Of a stretch of 64,000 bases of DNA, positions 1-11,445 are shown in pieces. Position numbers and translations under genes: made by a program. A model generated the notes under the pieces. It had not been told where the DNA came from. It did not search any database and saw only the letters and a program-made list of their open reading frames with translations. The DNA comes from Heliocidaris erythrogramma (lineage: Eukaryota > Echinodermata > Echinoidea > Camarodonta > Echinometridae). Position 1 is the stretch's first letter, and every line of letters starts with the position of its first letter. The stretch is from contig CM046853.1 in assembly GCA_025617745.1 (NCBI GenBank), positions 29,205,822-29,269,821 on the forward strand, given 5' to 3'.

Positions 1-440
1 AAGGAGTACGCGATATTGATAAGATGTTACTCGCCAAAGCAAAACTAAAAACAACAGAACAGAATTATCATAAAAATGGCAACATAAATCAAGATAAGTG
101 AAATTGAAGAGATGTTACTCGGCAGGAGTAAGTGAAATAACGAAAATGGAACTCAATAGAAATAAAAGTGAGCAAAGACAACAATTTCCTGACTTTTAAG
201 GTCGAAGCAAATATATATATGTTGTCTCGTGTGTAATGTGTAGATGTTCTGTGTAGTAACGGACGTCACGTGAGTAAATGGGTGCGTCCGACCGGAACAA
301 GGTAAAAGAAGGGGGGGGGGGGGGGCTTAGTGAAGGTCCAGTGTTGGAGGGATGACTAGGCAAGACAATTTTGGCTTTCAGACGATTCATTTATCTTTTA
401 CTCTCTATATGCGTGCAATAGTCAAGTCAATTACGTGCGT
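1..440. other. AT-rich sequence, no gene seen
   Basis: No coding exon, RNA gene or element end is recognised here. It contains a 15-base G run at 311-325. A short motif, gatgttactcg, occurs twice near the left edge. Confidence 0.5.
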
Positions 441-697
441 GTCGTAGGGACAAACATTTTTTTTTCGCCAAACCTTCGAAAATCGCTCAGTAAGGGGTTA
501 TGGGGGCCCAGTTTCCCTCCATAATTCCCTGACAAGCAAAAAAAAAAAAAAAAAAGGTCTTCACTTTAAAAAACGGGGGGGGGGGGGGGGGGACACAATC
601 GAGAAAATGGCGGATCGTCTATGGTCAAAATTCATACTTCTCTTCCAAAGGGGGGGGGGGGGGGCACGGGCCGGCTGTGCCCCCCTGGATCCGCCAA
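441..697 (+). repeat. Dispersed non-autonomous repeat, copy 1 (G-run rich)
   Basis: This block shares its order of segments with 44934-45160 on the opposite strand. Shared parts are a segment reading cagtttccctccataatt, a poly-A run, an interior with long G runs (575-592, 650-664), and an end reading ctggatccgccaat. The two copies differ in homopolymer lengths and have several substitutions. The end is of the GGCGGATCCAG type also found at 10677-10839. No coding capacity is visible, so it is read as a non-autonomous transposon-like repeat whose exact ends are uncertain. Confidence 0.5.
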
Positions 698-3600
698 TGT
701 ATGTATACGTGAGAAGAACACTTTATGCATAAATAGTGTGAAGAATGTCATTAATATCAACTGTAATCCATTTTTCAATTCAAGCCTGGTACTCTTTGGC
801 TTTCACATCCGGTGTATTTGTAGGTAGATCTGTCTAAAATTTCAATAATCCTGAGAACACGCATTGTCACCGTTGATGATGAAATTGACCAATGCGCTTA
901 CGTCACACTTTGACATAACCCAAGCGTTTAAGCTGACTTAACATGCACGCAAGATACTTTACAAATCGATCTCTTGGACTGAGAACCGTTTTCTTTCTTC
1001 AGCATGAATTCATATGTCATTCCCATGAATGAGTCAATTATGATCAAAAATCGTTACTGGGATAACTCCAGGCAAGCCTATAAGAGTGCCATAAAAATGA
1101 GATCGAGATATAAATTCTACCTCCTCACCGTTTCATAGGGCTCACCCCACCCTCGTTCGTAATCTTTTTGGATGCTCGAATGAAGTCGCAGGATCGAATT
1201 AGGCTTGAGAGGATACTCTTTAAAGTAGAATGTGGCGTCCTACTCTCGATTGATTGGGCATTGATCCCTGATGTTTGAGCGGCTACACCGCAAGGGTGGA
1301 ACAACATCTACGCACTCAGAAGAGGCTGGAGCAGTGTATAATTATAATCTTACTCCTCACCCTTAAATTTTCCGAGGACGTTTATTCGGAGCAGAGACTA
1401 ATGAGTGGAATGGTGGGAAATGATGTAGTCCCAGCCTTTAATTTGTCAAAATATTTTCGAATCCGGAATAAAAGGAATGGTGACGGTATCAAAAGGAAAA
1501 TAACATATTGATACTATCAAAAGAAAAGTGAAGAGAACAGTCCATGTTGAGCTTTATAAAAAAAAAGGATGCTTCATTGACATGCTAAGGTTGACTACTT
1601 GCAATCTGGGACAGATATATTGTACACCACAATTTATAAAAACTTGAAGTTGACAACTTTTCATTACTCGGTGTGGGTGTGCTTGTACTTGTACGTGGGT
1701 GTGTTTTATATGTGTGTGTGAGTGCGGTGGGGAGAATGGATGGGCGCTTATGACTGTGTATAGAGGGGTTGGTGGTTGGTTGGTTGATTTGCAAAAGGTT
1801 TACTTTATTTCGGCGACAAGTGGGTATGGCGGTGAACGATGTACGCGATTTAGCACCATTGGTTGTTTTACGGCTGACGTAGATACTCATTCAATTGAAA
1901 TTCGATTATTAATATCGTTTCTTACGTTTCGTCACACACTCATTGACTTTACCTTCAATTTGAGGTTGATGAGGTAAATCATCATGTAGTTGATTCTTCC
2001 AATAAATATACATCCATTACCATATCACTGATAGGAAATTTCAAAGAAACATAGCGATCTCCTCGTGACACTAAAAACACTATAAACTCATTGGCCTGCG
2101 TTGAAAGTCGCTCACCGCTGAAAGGGATAAGATCAGTCGATAGTAACCCCTGCAGATCGGACGACAAGCGCTATCTTCTATCAGGCCCGCGGTACATTAG
2201 AGGTAGGGAGTGAATCAAGAGATGTTGTTACGTGTTCAAGGGACAACGATGAACTTGTCTTGAACGCCTCCTATCTGATCTGTTGAGGGTCATCTATTAT
2301 TACAGAAAACAAGTCCGTATTATTTGTAATTAATCTCTTTGTTTTCTTCATGTTTACCCCAAGGATAGCCTGCGGCACCCCACTTGTTTCGCGTGTTGTG
2401 TTCATTGATATTTGAAACGTAACATCCGATATACAGATCATATTCGCTTGAAATCGTTTTTGTGCTAGCCATGACATGCGGGCATTGCGTGAGTCACTTA
2501 TACCGTATAGGAAAACACTCGACATTGAACATGTTGAATGTGGGTTTATATGTCTATTTAACCATTTTTTCTCTCATAAGTAATGGTAAATTTGGGTATT
2601 TACTTTCGACGATCTCGACATGCATGTCCAAAGACTGTTTGTACAGACCTTAGTTAACATATGAGGAATCTCTCAGGAATAGGTCTGTCACATTACATCC
2701 TGCACTGATGCAAGAGTAACCTTTTGAAGATTTATTTTTGTTCACATGCACTTCACATCACTTCATCCATACGAAAGTAACTCAATGGAATTGAAAGATA
2801 AACCGAAACAAAAAATAAAGATAGAACTAATAGATTTCGCTTTAATAAAAATGCTGTTGGGCAAATATTACAGAATTATAGAAAGGTTTAAGGAAAAACA
2901 GAAATAAACAAAATTGCATAAAAATGTACATGACGATTGTATCATCTACAAACATATTTTCAAAGATAGGGAGAGAGGCCAAGGAAAGGAAATTAGATGG
3001 AGAGAAAGAGTTGGTTATGACTGTAGTAGATGTGGCGATAAAAGTGGTTCTCGGAGGGAAGTTACTTTTCACTCGTGAGCGACAATGACATGTCCCCCTT
3101 GTCTCCTTTCTCGCTATGAGAGAGACATCTTCTCTTTCAATCGACACAAAATATCCTTTGGGGTTGAATCAAGAATGAAAGGTAATTGACCCCCTGGGTA
3201 CAGTCCATCTTAATCTCTCCACTCATATGTCTTATTACTCCGAAATAGGAAGAGAAAGACATAGCATGAATATTGTCAGGGTGATGTTAACATGCTCTGC
3301 TACTGACCTAGTAATAATTTATATTGGTGTGTTAGTGCATTAACAAAGTGGATGTTCAGAAGGAATCGGTATCAGCATTAGTCACCTTTAATCCACTTTA
3401 TTTTGTAATCAGAAATATTATTTAATGTTACGTATACCGACAAATGAAATCATAATGGGGATTTGAGAAAGTATTCGTACTTATGATATAATGAAGAAAC
3501 CGCAAGCAAATATTAAAGCACGGGTGAACAACCGTTACCTTCAGAACGTGTTATGCACACCTCTCATTACAAGTTAGGGTGGAAATTAAGCACGATGTTA

Positions 3601-3807
3601 CTTTACATATGGATTGCCTTTGTTATATAAATATTTGTATCCCATTCACCTCATGAACTTGGAAAATTATAAACCAGTCACCAAAGTTGTCTGAAACCTA
3701 TTAACCCATTATTAAGAGATCAGGGGATGATCACCGTCAAACGAAGTCGTTTTCCGATTACATTTATTGGCTTTAATTGTGAATAATTGACGAGTCTAAG
3801 TCATGAG
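698..3807. other. Unannotated AT-rich interval
   Basis: Short open frames occur on both strands but none has convincing splice sites or a recognised motif. A 1125-1320 segment is less AT-rich than its surroundings but could not be assigned. No repeat family could be delimited. Confidence 0.4.
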
Positions 3808-4020
3808 TACACTCTAAAAACTCAAATGTTAAATCTCCATTTAAAAGGTTGGAGGAGTGACAACATTTTCAAACTGGTAAATGAACACTTTTAACATGCT
3901 GCATCCAACCTTTAAACTATTAGATCCAGCATGTTAAAAGTGTTAATTTACCATTTTAAAAATGTTGTCACTCCTCGAACCTTTTAAATGTAGATTTAAC
4001 ATTTTAGTTTTTAGAGTGTA
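3808..4020. mobile_element. Palindromic MITE with TA target duplication
   Basis: The whole element is one inverted repeat. The left arm begins TACACTCTAAAAACT and the right arm ends AGTTTTTAGAGTGTA, with matching arms of about 100 bp around a centre near 3915 (tattagatcc). The outermost TA on each side is consistent with the 2-bp TA duplication typical of Tc1/mariner-type non-autonomous elements. There is no open frame. Arms differ at a handful of positions, so it is not brand new. The superfamily assignment is inferred from the TA alone. Confidence 0.75.
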
Positions 4021-4043
4021 CGTAATGTAAGTTTACTAACAGG

Positions 4044-4144
4044 CAAATGAAAATAGAAGGAGAGGGAGAGAGAGTGAAAGTAAGAGGGAGTGGGAGAGGG
4101 AAGGGGAAGTGAGAGAGGGAGAAAGAGAATGTGTGTGTATATAT

Positions 4145-4175
<31 letters not shown>

Positions 4176-4200
4176 CAGCTGGAAATGGAAATAGAAAGAG
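4044..4200 (+). repeat. Purine-rich (GA) simple-sequence tract
   Basis: A run of AG-type dinucleotide and irregular purine repeats, including a pure (GA)n segment near 4148-4175. Open frames over it on the minus strand give only Ser/Leu-rich low-complexity translations and are not genes. Confidence 0.85.
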
Positions 4201-4689
4201 AAACATGGTGGAATGCTGATGTGAGAGCAATCGCATCAGATCAGCTTATGAGAGATATGACATGATGTGATTAATAAAGATTTCGAATTACCAGACACTT
4301 AGATGCTTATCAATTTATTGGCATTAATGTCTGGTTATGCCATAAATTAATATCAAAGCAAGGTCTTCTACATTATCCCGTTACAATTAATGATACAGAA
4401 AAATGAGATACAAATTTAACGGACTTGGATTCTATTCATGACCACTGAAATTATTCGTGCTGATATGAAGAAGAAGAAGAAAAAACTAGCGGAGAGTTAG
4501 CAATCTATATACATATGACAAGATGAGAGTGACATGGAAAAATTATAGCAAACACAAACCCTTCAACATTCCACAAGTACTGGATATCATTTACGATAAT
4601 CATGGAACTATTAAACGCTTTTTTCAATCCAAGAAATTGCAGTTTTACTGGCGGTGTTAACATCACAGAAGTAGAAATGCCTTCATGAG

Positions 4690-4750
4690 GGATGGTAAGG
4701 CCGTATAACCAGGAGGTCCCGGATTCGAAACCAATACAGTGCGCTAGCAC
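4690..4750 (+). repeat. Possible tRNA-derived SINE head remnant
   Basis: The text ataaccaggaggtcccg followed by gattcgaaacc resembles the anticodon arm to T arm of a tRNA head, with a damaged Pol III B box (consensus GGTTCGANTCC). No A box or acceptor pairing can be restored, and there is no clear tail. It is listed because this kind of head is common in SINEs of marine invertebrates; it could be chance. Confidence 0.3.
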
Positions 4751-5514
4751 CGTTGAATATAGGGCAGTAGTAGTCTAAAAGGTAGGGTAATACATTACAA
4801 AGTGCGTGATTTTTAGTAAGTTTCATTCCCCTCAACCGTTTCGCAACACCCTCCAATTTACCTCTTTCTCTCTCTGTATATCTCCTCTGTTTTTCCATAA
4901 CCATTTTCATGCTGTTTTAACGTTCAAGGTCTATGGCTATATATTAGTGGGAGTAATACTCCATTATGTAGGACATTAAACATTTACCGACGACTATTTT
5001 CAACCTTCATTTACGTAAAATATATTTCATAACTTATCAAATCGATTCCGGTATTGTATTAAAACTCTCCAGGGATTTGTCTGTATAGTTGTCCTTTTTT
5101 TTTACATTAGAACGAGCTTTGAGACAAAACCAACTTTCGAAATATTTGTAAATGTAAAGAACCGATCAAACATAATAAACGCCTATAATGTATGGTGTAT
5201 ATGATCCGATAACACCAGCTACTGATTTCCTAAAGACACCGCACGTCATGAATGCATTCATAACCAGAAGTAATTAAAGTCAAAGTTAGTATGTATAGTG
5301 ACGTACCTATGGGGAAGGGCATGTGGTTAGGGCACATGCCTCACAATCGAATGGCGAAGAAAGAGAGATAAAGAGAGAGAGAAAGGGAGAGGAGAAAAAA
5401 GAAAGTGATAGGACCCTTTCCTCACCGTCGTCACAATCGATGGCATTGTTAATTTACATTTCGTCTACCTAAAAAACCGGTCACCCCCCCCCCCCCCATG
5501 ACAGCTAGTGCCCC
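4751..5514. other. AT-rich interval, no gene seen
   Basis: Contains a short purine tract (about 5359-5405) and a 14-base C run at 5484-5497. A segment near 5318-5350 looks weakly like a tRNA-derived head (tggttagggcacatgcc) but lacks a B box. Nothing else is recognised. Confidence 0.4.
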
Positions 5515-5518
5515 TTAA

Positions 5519-6100
5519 AGGGAAATCTAACCTTGATAGCAAGTTGCTTTGAAAGAAAGAGGAAAAATCAGAGAAGCAGATTGGTGAAAGTTTGAACGAA
5601 ATCTGACAAGCCATAAGAAAGTTATGAATTTTTGAAAGTTGTAATCACTATACATTATGGGAATTTCCAATTGGCCGAATAGGTAATGTCACTGTGATGG
5701 AGCTGTGGACATTCGCTCCAACACACAAAATGACTAAAATGTCACTTTTTCAAAATGTATTACTCAGTATGATCCTTTTCTTTCATGAGGACCTATAACA
5801 ATATGCTATCTCCAATATATTTTGAGTACTAGCTGCCCCAAGGGTAAAAGCGCCTCGAAGAACCGCAATTCAATGATATTTTTGTGTACTACAAAATGGG
5901 AGAGTTGTCCACCAAAATGTCACAATCGACTCATCAAATTGCCAATTTGAGATTCGCATAGATGTAGTGATCTCATTTTTCAAACATCCATAACTTTCTT
6001 ATTCCTTGTTCGAGCCTTCAACCTAAGCTTTCACCGTCCTGTTTTTCTTATTTTTTTCTGCTTTCACACAAATCATCTATTACCAAGGTTGGATTGCCCT
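5519..6100. mobile_element. TTAA-flanked long-TIR non-autonomous DNA element
   Basis: TTAA at 5515-5518 and 6101-6104 flank ends reading AGGGAAATCTAACCTTG and, in inverse complement, AGGGCAATCCAACCTTGG. Pairing continues inwards at lower identity for about 150 bp: segments containing ataagaaagttatg on the left and its inverse cataactttcttat on the right lie at matching positions. No coding frame is present. TTAA duplication is characteristic of piggyBac-like and some other cut-and-paste families; the terminal bases AGGG are not the classical piggyBac ends, so the superfamily is left open. Its end sequence is shared with the element at 56748-57394. Confidence 0.7.
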
Positions 6101-6308
6101 TTAATGTACATGTATTGACCCAATTATTGTAACGCAGTTGTATTTCTGTATGCTCTAGCTGTATTTCTGCTGCTTCTTCTCTTCTCCAGTAGTTTCAAGT
6201 AAAAAATTATCCCTTTGCACTAATCTCAGCTTATTAGGCAAAGACAACAAACTTGTAAGAAGTATTTCTGTAATTAGGCTCTGTAACTGTTATTTTACAG
6301 GTCCATAT

Positions 6309-7113
6309 AGTAGGGTATCTAAGAGGGGTATCCGTGCACCCCCAGGACTAAACGAAACCAATTTTTTTAACTTCTTCATAATATGCTTAAAAACATTCAA
6401 GATGTTAACAAGAAAAAAAGTGGCCCCGAATAGGGAAAATCAAGGGGGCGTCAAGGTGGTCAAAAAATGCCCTTTTCAAATTTTGTTGAGAGGTCCTTTT
6501 GTACTACCGTCACATTTTGACCTGTAACTTTCTGTATGGTAATCAGATTGGTATGAAAATTGGTAGCGTTCTTGCCAGTACTGTTCTACACTTTTTGATA
6601 TAAAAAATATATCCATATAAAAATGAATGTTGCCATGGCAACAGTTATCATGAATGAAAATCTAACTAGAATAGAAGAATTTCATATTTTTTTCAAAGAA
6701 AATTGCTTAGACATGAAAACAATCACTTCAGTATGAGTTTGATGCAATATTCATGGTGTTTAATGACATTTCCTATCACTTTGAAACATATACAACATAT
6801 ATTGATAAAAGGAACTCAATTGCATATTGGCATAGTAATATGTTATGCGTATTACAAACCTATTGTTTTCGCGTATTTTTCAAGATTTCGCAGTCTTTAT
6901 GCATTAAGAATACGGACAGCTTCATTTTAACCTGCAACCCTGTTTTGTGATAATCTGATTATAATAAAGCTTGATGTTGATGTGTATACCGATATGTCAC
7001 TCATTTTGACACATGTTATAATGTCTGTTGTCATGACAACCATTGTTATAACTGGTAAAGTCCTGGGGGGGGGGGGGGGGGGGTGCACGGATACCCCTCT
7101 TAGATACCCTACT
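6309..7113. mobile_element. 0.8-kb TIR element with internal duplication
   Basis: The ends are long, near-identical inverted repeats: AGTAGGGTATCTAAGAGGGG at the left, with the inverse at the right, continuing into TATCCGTGCACCCCC and AGGACT. The right copy carries an expanded 19-base G run (7065-7083) where the left has five C. Inside, a block of roughly 140 bp appears twice in direct orientation. The first is around 6510-6650 and ends in ttgccatggcaacagttat; the second is around 6930-7055 and ends in gtcatgacaaccattgttat. No protein frame is recognised. A CATA on either side may be a 4-bp target duplication, but this is uncertain. Confidence 0.65.
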
Positions 7114-7179
7114 CATAAGGGTTTATCTATTTAATTCAAGTACTAATTTATCTAGATTTTTATCTGAATATTACTACAC

Positions 7180-7232
7180 TGCGTCTCCACCAAGGTGTTA
7201 AATGGGTATCGGGTAGGATGCGAATGTAATTG
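7180..7232 (+). repeat. Fragment of tRNA-SINE body
   Basis: The text tctccaccaaggtgttaaat and gggtaggatgcgaatgt matches the central body of the SINE at 53760-54102 (there on the minus strand). The head and tail are missing, so only a fragment of about 50 bp is present. Confidence 0.5.
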
Positions 7233-7671
7233 TGCATTGCTCAGCATTGTAAAGTGATGACTGGTTGTGTGTCACCATGGGAGTGGAGATGAGAATGTGC
7301 ACAACAGCATTGCAAAATCGTAATTGAAAATCCAATTAACTGGGGAAACAATACACTCTAGTGTACTTTCTTCAGTAACTTCTAAACTTCAGTAAGCAAA
7401 TAATTACCGTTGGTGAAGGTGATGGGACAAACTATCACTTCCGAGGCGGTCTGGATGTAGCTATCTTTCTGAAGCGAATCTGAGGAAAGATAGCGTATAC
7501 ATTCAGATCGCCTAGGAAGTGTACATCTCATCGCCTGAAATCAAAAGGTGATTATTTGCTTTATATTCCACATCTGAAACATTTAACTGGTACGAGAAAG
7601 ACAATAATTGGCTACTTCTCGAAAAAGACCCGAATTCACAAAAGAAGTTGAAACCTTTGCAAACCGTACCC

Positions 7672-8258
7672 TAGCCTTTTGACAAGGCCTCGTGACTTGG
7701 CTATTTTCCTCGTCATGCTGTGCCTGAGATGAGACTAGCCGGCGACGAAAAGAATCAACACGGCCCGGGTGAACGCGCGATCGAGCGACTTTAGTCGCGA
7801 GGCCTTTTGGAACCTGGGTTTCCATCGTCCGATATGAATTACTCACGAGTTGACATTCGTACGCTAACACGCCTACACCGAGGATTATCGACCAATCACA
7901 ACGGTATCTGCGGGGCTTGCTTTCCGTGTGATTCGTTCATGATTGATGTAGCTTGCACAGGATGCGGCGCCGGGTGCCGAGCGAGCTAGCTCGAGATGAA
8001 GGCGAATTTGCAAACCAAATTTATGCTGACGTCATGCGAAGATATGTCCGCTGATTGGCTCCTACCTATAAGGTAGCAGATCCTCGCTAGGAACAAAGGA
8101 TAGCATAAGAAATACAGGCCAGGTTCCAAAAGGCCCTCGCGACTCACGTCGCTCGATTGCGCATTCACCGGGCTGGGCGGCTAGTCTTGTTATGCAGCCA
8201 CTACTAGCTTACTTGCCGAGAAAAATAGCCAAGTCACGAGGGCCTTGTAAAAAGGCTA
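7672..8258. mobile_element. Long-TIR element with 9-bp target duplication (Mutator-like MITE)
   Basis: The 587-bp element begins TAGCCTTTTGACAAGG and ends with the inverse of TAGCCTTTTTACAAGG. The inverted arms extend about 155-165 bp (7672-7830 against 8110-8258) and are markedly GC- and CpG-richer than the surroundings. The 9-mer ACCGTACCC occurs at 7663-7671 and again at 8259-8267, immediately outside the ends, as a perfect target duplication. Long TIRs plus a 9-bp duplication are the usual signature of Mutator-like elements. No transposase frame is present, so it is non-autonomous. Open frames inside are by-products of GC content. Confidence 0.8.
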
Positions 8259-8362
8259 ACCGTACCCCTACCTGGGTGCGCACATGTGTTTTATTACTTT
8301 AAGCGCGCGAATGGGCAATGCGTGCTTATTCTAAAAACTTATTTTAGTACGCTTATGGACCT

Positions 8363-8430
8363 ATTCGTAAAGGTCACACACTTTTCATTTTGACTATTCG
8401 TAAAGGTCACGCACTTTTCATTTCATTCCG
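8363..8430 (+). repeat. Two-copy tandem repeat, about 33-bp unit
   Basis: The unit ctattcgtaaaggtcac followed by cacttttcatt is present twice in direct, adjacent orientation with one or two differences. A third degraded hint (gtcaaggtcacgaactttt) lies at 8507-8527. Confidence 0.8.
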
Positions 8431-8619
8431 CGCGTACCCAAAATATTGATAACGCACTGTGACTCTGTAATGGACTGAGGAGATCAGCGAAACACATTTA
8501 CTATCCCGTCAAGGTCACGAACTTTTCTTCTCGGGTCGATTGAAAGGGAAAACTACGTTTTATCACGTGATTACCTTTTGACCAATCTAACAGCAAGATT
8601 CTTAGTATGTGGAATATAA

Positions 8620-8720
8620 TAAGTGATAATGATGATAATAATAATAATAATACAAATAATAATATTAAAAATAATCATAATAATAAATATAATAATTATA
8701 ATAACAATAAATAAATATTT
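8620..8720 (+). repeat. (AAT)n-rich simple sequence
   Basis: Imperfect AAT/AATA trinucleotide repeats without coding potential. A CT-rich stretch follows at about 8818-8850. Confidence 0.8.
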
Positions 8721-9299
8721 CAATTAATCTTAATTTATACATGTATTACAGTTATCATCGTTATTATTTTTAGGAACAATTCAAAAATTGTCTTCTTGCT
8801 TCCATCCATATATTTCTATCCCTTTTCTCTCCCTCTCTCTCTCTGACTCCTCTCAACCTCTCCCGCAATATACTGCACACTTTCCCTCCCACCTACACAC
8901 GCACGTACATATAAAAGGATGCACAGCAAATGTCTATAATATTATGTGCTTAAAAGTAGGCTATTTCGTTTTAATAAAAGTAATATCGTGCGGCAGCTTT
9001 TGATTAAAAATGAATTATGCCAAATGAGTTATAGACACCACGACATCTACAAAAAAGCTGAGGGTGAACACCGTTAAAAAAACACTAGTACCTCTTTAGT
9101 AGATTATACCCCGATGCCTGATGATGATAATGGATATTGAGGACCATGCCTGACTGAACAAACCCTTACTGCAATTGTCTCCGGCTCACCTCTGAACAAA
9201 CACAATTTTCCGGAAAGCTTAGAATTGCTTTCCAGTCGTTTTCATTTGCTTTATACACTGAATGAAATGAAAAGCGATCCATTTTATTAAATATTTAAA

Positions 9300-9660
9300 G
9301 AGAAAGAGCGAAAGAGAAGAATGATAGAGGGAGAGGGAGTTGTTATGTTGACTGAAGAATATCAAGTCAGTATTAATCTCAAAATGAATACAAAGAGCAC
9401 GAGGAAGTGATGTGTGACAGATTAAGAGCGGGGGAATGGGAGAGAGAGGTAGAGATAGAAAAAAGTCAAAGAGGAAGTAATGGTAGAGAGAGAGAGAGAG
9501 AGGTGGAGGGAGGGAAAGAGAGAAGAGGACAACCAACGGTGAAAGGACAGTGATAGAGCGATATATAGATAGGGTGAGAGAGAAAGAGAGAAAAAAGGAT
9601 GGTGAGAGATATACAGACAGGGAGAAAGATAGAGAGAGAGTCTGAGGGGGAAAAATGGAT
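9300..9660 (+). repeat. 360-bp purine-rich tract
   Basis: Irregular GA-rich sequence with pure (GA)n islands such as 9486-9502. Both long minus-strand frames here (9219-9665 and 9466-9780) translate to Leu/Ser/Pro low-complexity strings and are judged artefacts of the pyrimidine-rich complement. Confidence 0.85.
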
Positions 9661-10676
9661 GTCAAAATAGTAAACTTCTACTTTCTGAATTTCATGCTCC
9701 TTCTGACTGACTTTACATGTAAATGCAGTACAGTAATGACAAGAATCACAGTAAAATACTAAATAAACATACGGAAACAATAAGGCAATTCAGATCACAA
9801 CCAGATATCATCTAAGGTTATTTTGCATCTTGAGGTATGAAGAGTAGCAAACATGAAGCCGCTTCTCCGCTTACAATTAAAGGTAAAAAATAATCTTCTA
9901 AGAAATAAAAGTTGAAAAAAAAACCCCCAGTCAAACAGATTAAGGGTAGCAAATTTATACAGATGCTGATAATGCTACAGAATTTCTGTAATATCAATTG
10001 ATATATCATGGTTTAGATGTATTCGTACCGCGATACGAATAGAGTTTATTCCTGTCGGAAATTAATATGATTTTCTCTCTTTTAATCGTTAGTCGTTTTC
10101 CTAAAAATCTCCGGGACTCGGATATATTTTTTCTTACATTCTGAGACAAACTGATGAACGCTCCAACTACATTCAAGATAATGGAAAACGTTAAGTATTA
10201 CCTTTATAGGTATAATGTTTACATGTGTCTTACTAAAACGAAATAAATCTTTAAAAAAATCATTGCTGGCGCTCATGCAAAATGAAAATGGCCTTTAATT
10301 ACACTATGCGGGATGAAGTATTAACTTCAGATTTTTCTCCTCTTGAAAAGAAACCAGCAAAAATACACACTCCGCCAACTGGGAAGGCAGGTGAGTAGGT
10401 AATTATCGTTAGTCTTTCATGGTTACTTTTGATCTGGAGTGTTATTGCTCTATGCGAGAATGAGAAAATTTGATGACTAAAATCATCGTGTAATGGTGAT
10501 TGGGTAGACGTCACACTGCCCTTTTCTCAAGGACAATATTGTCACAGAGTGCAGCAGCCATCAACATGTTTGTGCGCCCCTCAGCTACGGAACCTGGCTG
10601 GTTCTGTTACGTCATCGCTACACCGGGAGAGTATTGTGCGCAGTTAAGACAATGGATACGCACATTAAAAACACAT
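9661..10676. other. Unannotated interval
   Basis: No exon with convincing splice sites, RNA gene or repeat end is recognised in this kilobase. Confidence 0.4.
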
Positions 10677-10839
10677 CAGGGGCGGATACAGGATTTTCAG
10701 AAAGGGGGGGGGGGGCGCACAATGAGGAACCCTCTGTTTGACGAAGCCAAACGGCCATCTAGGGGGTCCGGGGGCATACTTTGTCAGACAAAACGGGGGC
10801 GCACGCCCCTTGCGCCCCACCCCTCTGGATCCGCGCCTG
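10677..10839 (+). mobile_element. 163-bp MITE with CACAT target duplication
   Basis: The ends are CAGGGGCGGATACAGG and, inverted, CAGGCGCGGATCCAGAGGGG. CACAT at 10672-10676 and 10840-10844 is a perfect 5-bp duplication outside the ends. A 12-base G run lies at 10704-10715. Open frames reading RIQDFQKGGGG-like peptides across such elements are a known annotation artefact in marine invertebrate genomes. There is no coding function. Confidence 0.75.
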
Positions 10840-10926
10840 CACATGCTTAATAATTAATGGGTACGCAAGGGTACGTAGTAAGAAGAACCCGTTAAAAATG
10901 GATAACAATTTTGTACCATAAATAAA

Positions 10927-11043
10927 TGTGAGAAAATTACAATGCCCCGACCGGGATTCGAACCCGGGACCCTGGATTACATGACCAGTACTCTACCAAC
11001 TGAGCTATCCGGGCTCCCGTCGAAGCAAAGTAACAATCTCACA
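10927..11043 (-). repeat. tRNA-like unit with terminal inverted repeats, copy 1
   Basis: A 117-bp unit holds a tRNA-like core. In the tRNA sense it starts TGTGAGATTGTTAC and ends GTAATTTTCTCACA. These are imperfect inverses of each other (11 of 14 positions), so the unit looks like a tRNA sequence inside a short foldback. The same flanks accompany the copies at 11249-11344 and 11345-11461, so the flanks are part of the repeated unit and not of the locus. Confidence 0.7.
10943..11014 (-). tRNA. tRNA-Thr(UGU)-like sequence (probable pseudogene or SINE head)
   Basis: A 72-nt cloverleaf can be drawn. The acceptor stem GCCCGGA pairs with TCGGGGC with one mismatch, and the T arm CCGGG/CCCGG is perfect. 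The Pol III boxes are strong: A box TAGCTCAGTTGG and B box GGTTCGAATCC. The anticodon arm CTGGT-CATGTAA-TCCAG puts TGT at 34-36, as in tRNA-Thr(UGU), but position 33 is A instead of the near-universal U and the last stem pair is T-T. These faults, and the copy number with conserved flanks, argue for a tRNA-derived repeat and not a working tRNA. Confidence 0.6.
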
Positions 11044-11264
11044 TATAGCCCCTCTCTTTCCATCGAGCGTAGGGGGTACATCCATACCAATTCCATGCGT
11101 ACGCTATATAATGGCCTACCAATGAGACAGGTCTTCCCTCTAAAGTCGGGCAAATCCATGCCAACGAATTTCTATAGAGGACAATTGAATTTGTAATTAA
11201 ATATCATAATTGATAGGATTGAAGTAAATTGAATATATCATAAAGAAATGTGAGAAAATTACAA

Positions 11265-11326
11265 TGCCCCGACCGGGATTCGAACCCGGGACCCTGGATT
11301 ACATGACCAGTACTCTACCAACTGGC
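11265..11326 (-). pseudogene. tRNA-Thr-like copy 2, truncated
   Basis: Identical to copy 1 in its T arm, anticodon arm and most of the D arm, but missing 11 nt covering the acceptor 5' strand and A box start (gagctatccgg in copy 1). It cannot form an acceptor stem, so it is a pseudogene. Confidence 0.75.
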
Positions 11327-11373
11327 TCCCGTCGAAGCAAAATATGTGAGATTGTTACTTTGCTTCGACGGGA

Positions 11374-11445
11374 GCCCGGATAGCTCAGTTGGTAGAGTAC
11401 TGGTCATGTAATCCAGGGTCCCGGGTTCGAATCCCGGTCGGGGCA
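11374..11445 (+). tRNA. tRNA-Thr(UGU)-like copy 3, full length
   Basis: The 72-nt core is the inverse complement of copy 1 with the same odd anticodon loop (A at position 33, anticodon TGT). Pol III A and B boxes are intact. It sits in the right arm of the 11195-11515 palindrome inside the 117-bp foldback unit 11345-11461. No T-run terminator directly follows; the downstream text ttgtaattttctcac has a TTTT at about 11452. It is more likely a repeat than a functional tRNA gene. Confidence 0.55.

Noticed and set aside
2271..2525. Minus-strand peptide with SGVPQAILGV, resembling reverse transcriptase motif 4
   Set aside because: Only about ten residues fit; neighbouring RT motifs are absent on both sides.
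9219..9780. Two overlapping minus-strand frames of 104-148 codons
   Set aside because: They translate a GA-rich tract into Leu/Ser/Pro low-complexity text; there are no splice sites or domains.
10500..10850. 116-codon frame reading RIQDFQKGGGG
   Set aside because: It reads through the MITE at 10677-10839 and its G run; this is a familiar transposon artefact.
10943..11445. Functional tRNA-Thr genes
   Set aside because: A at position 33, a mismatched anticodon stem, an acceptor mismatch, repeated flanks and one truncated copy all argue against function.
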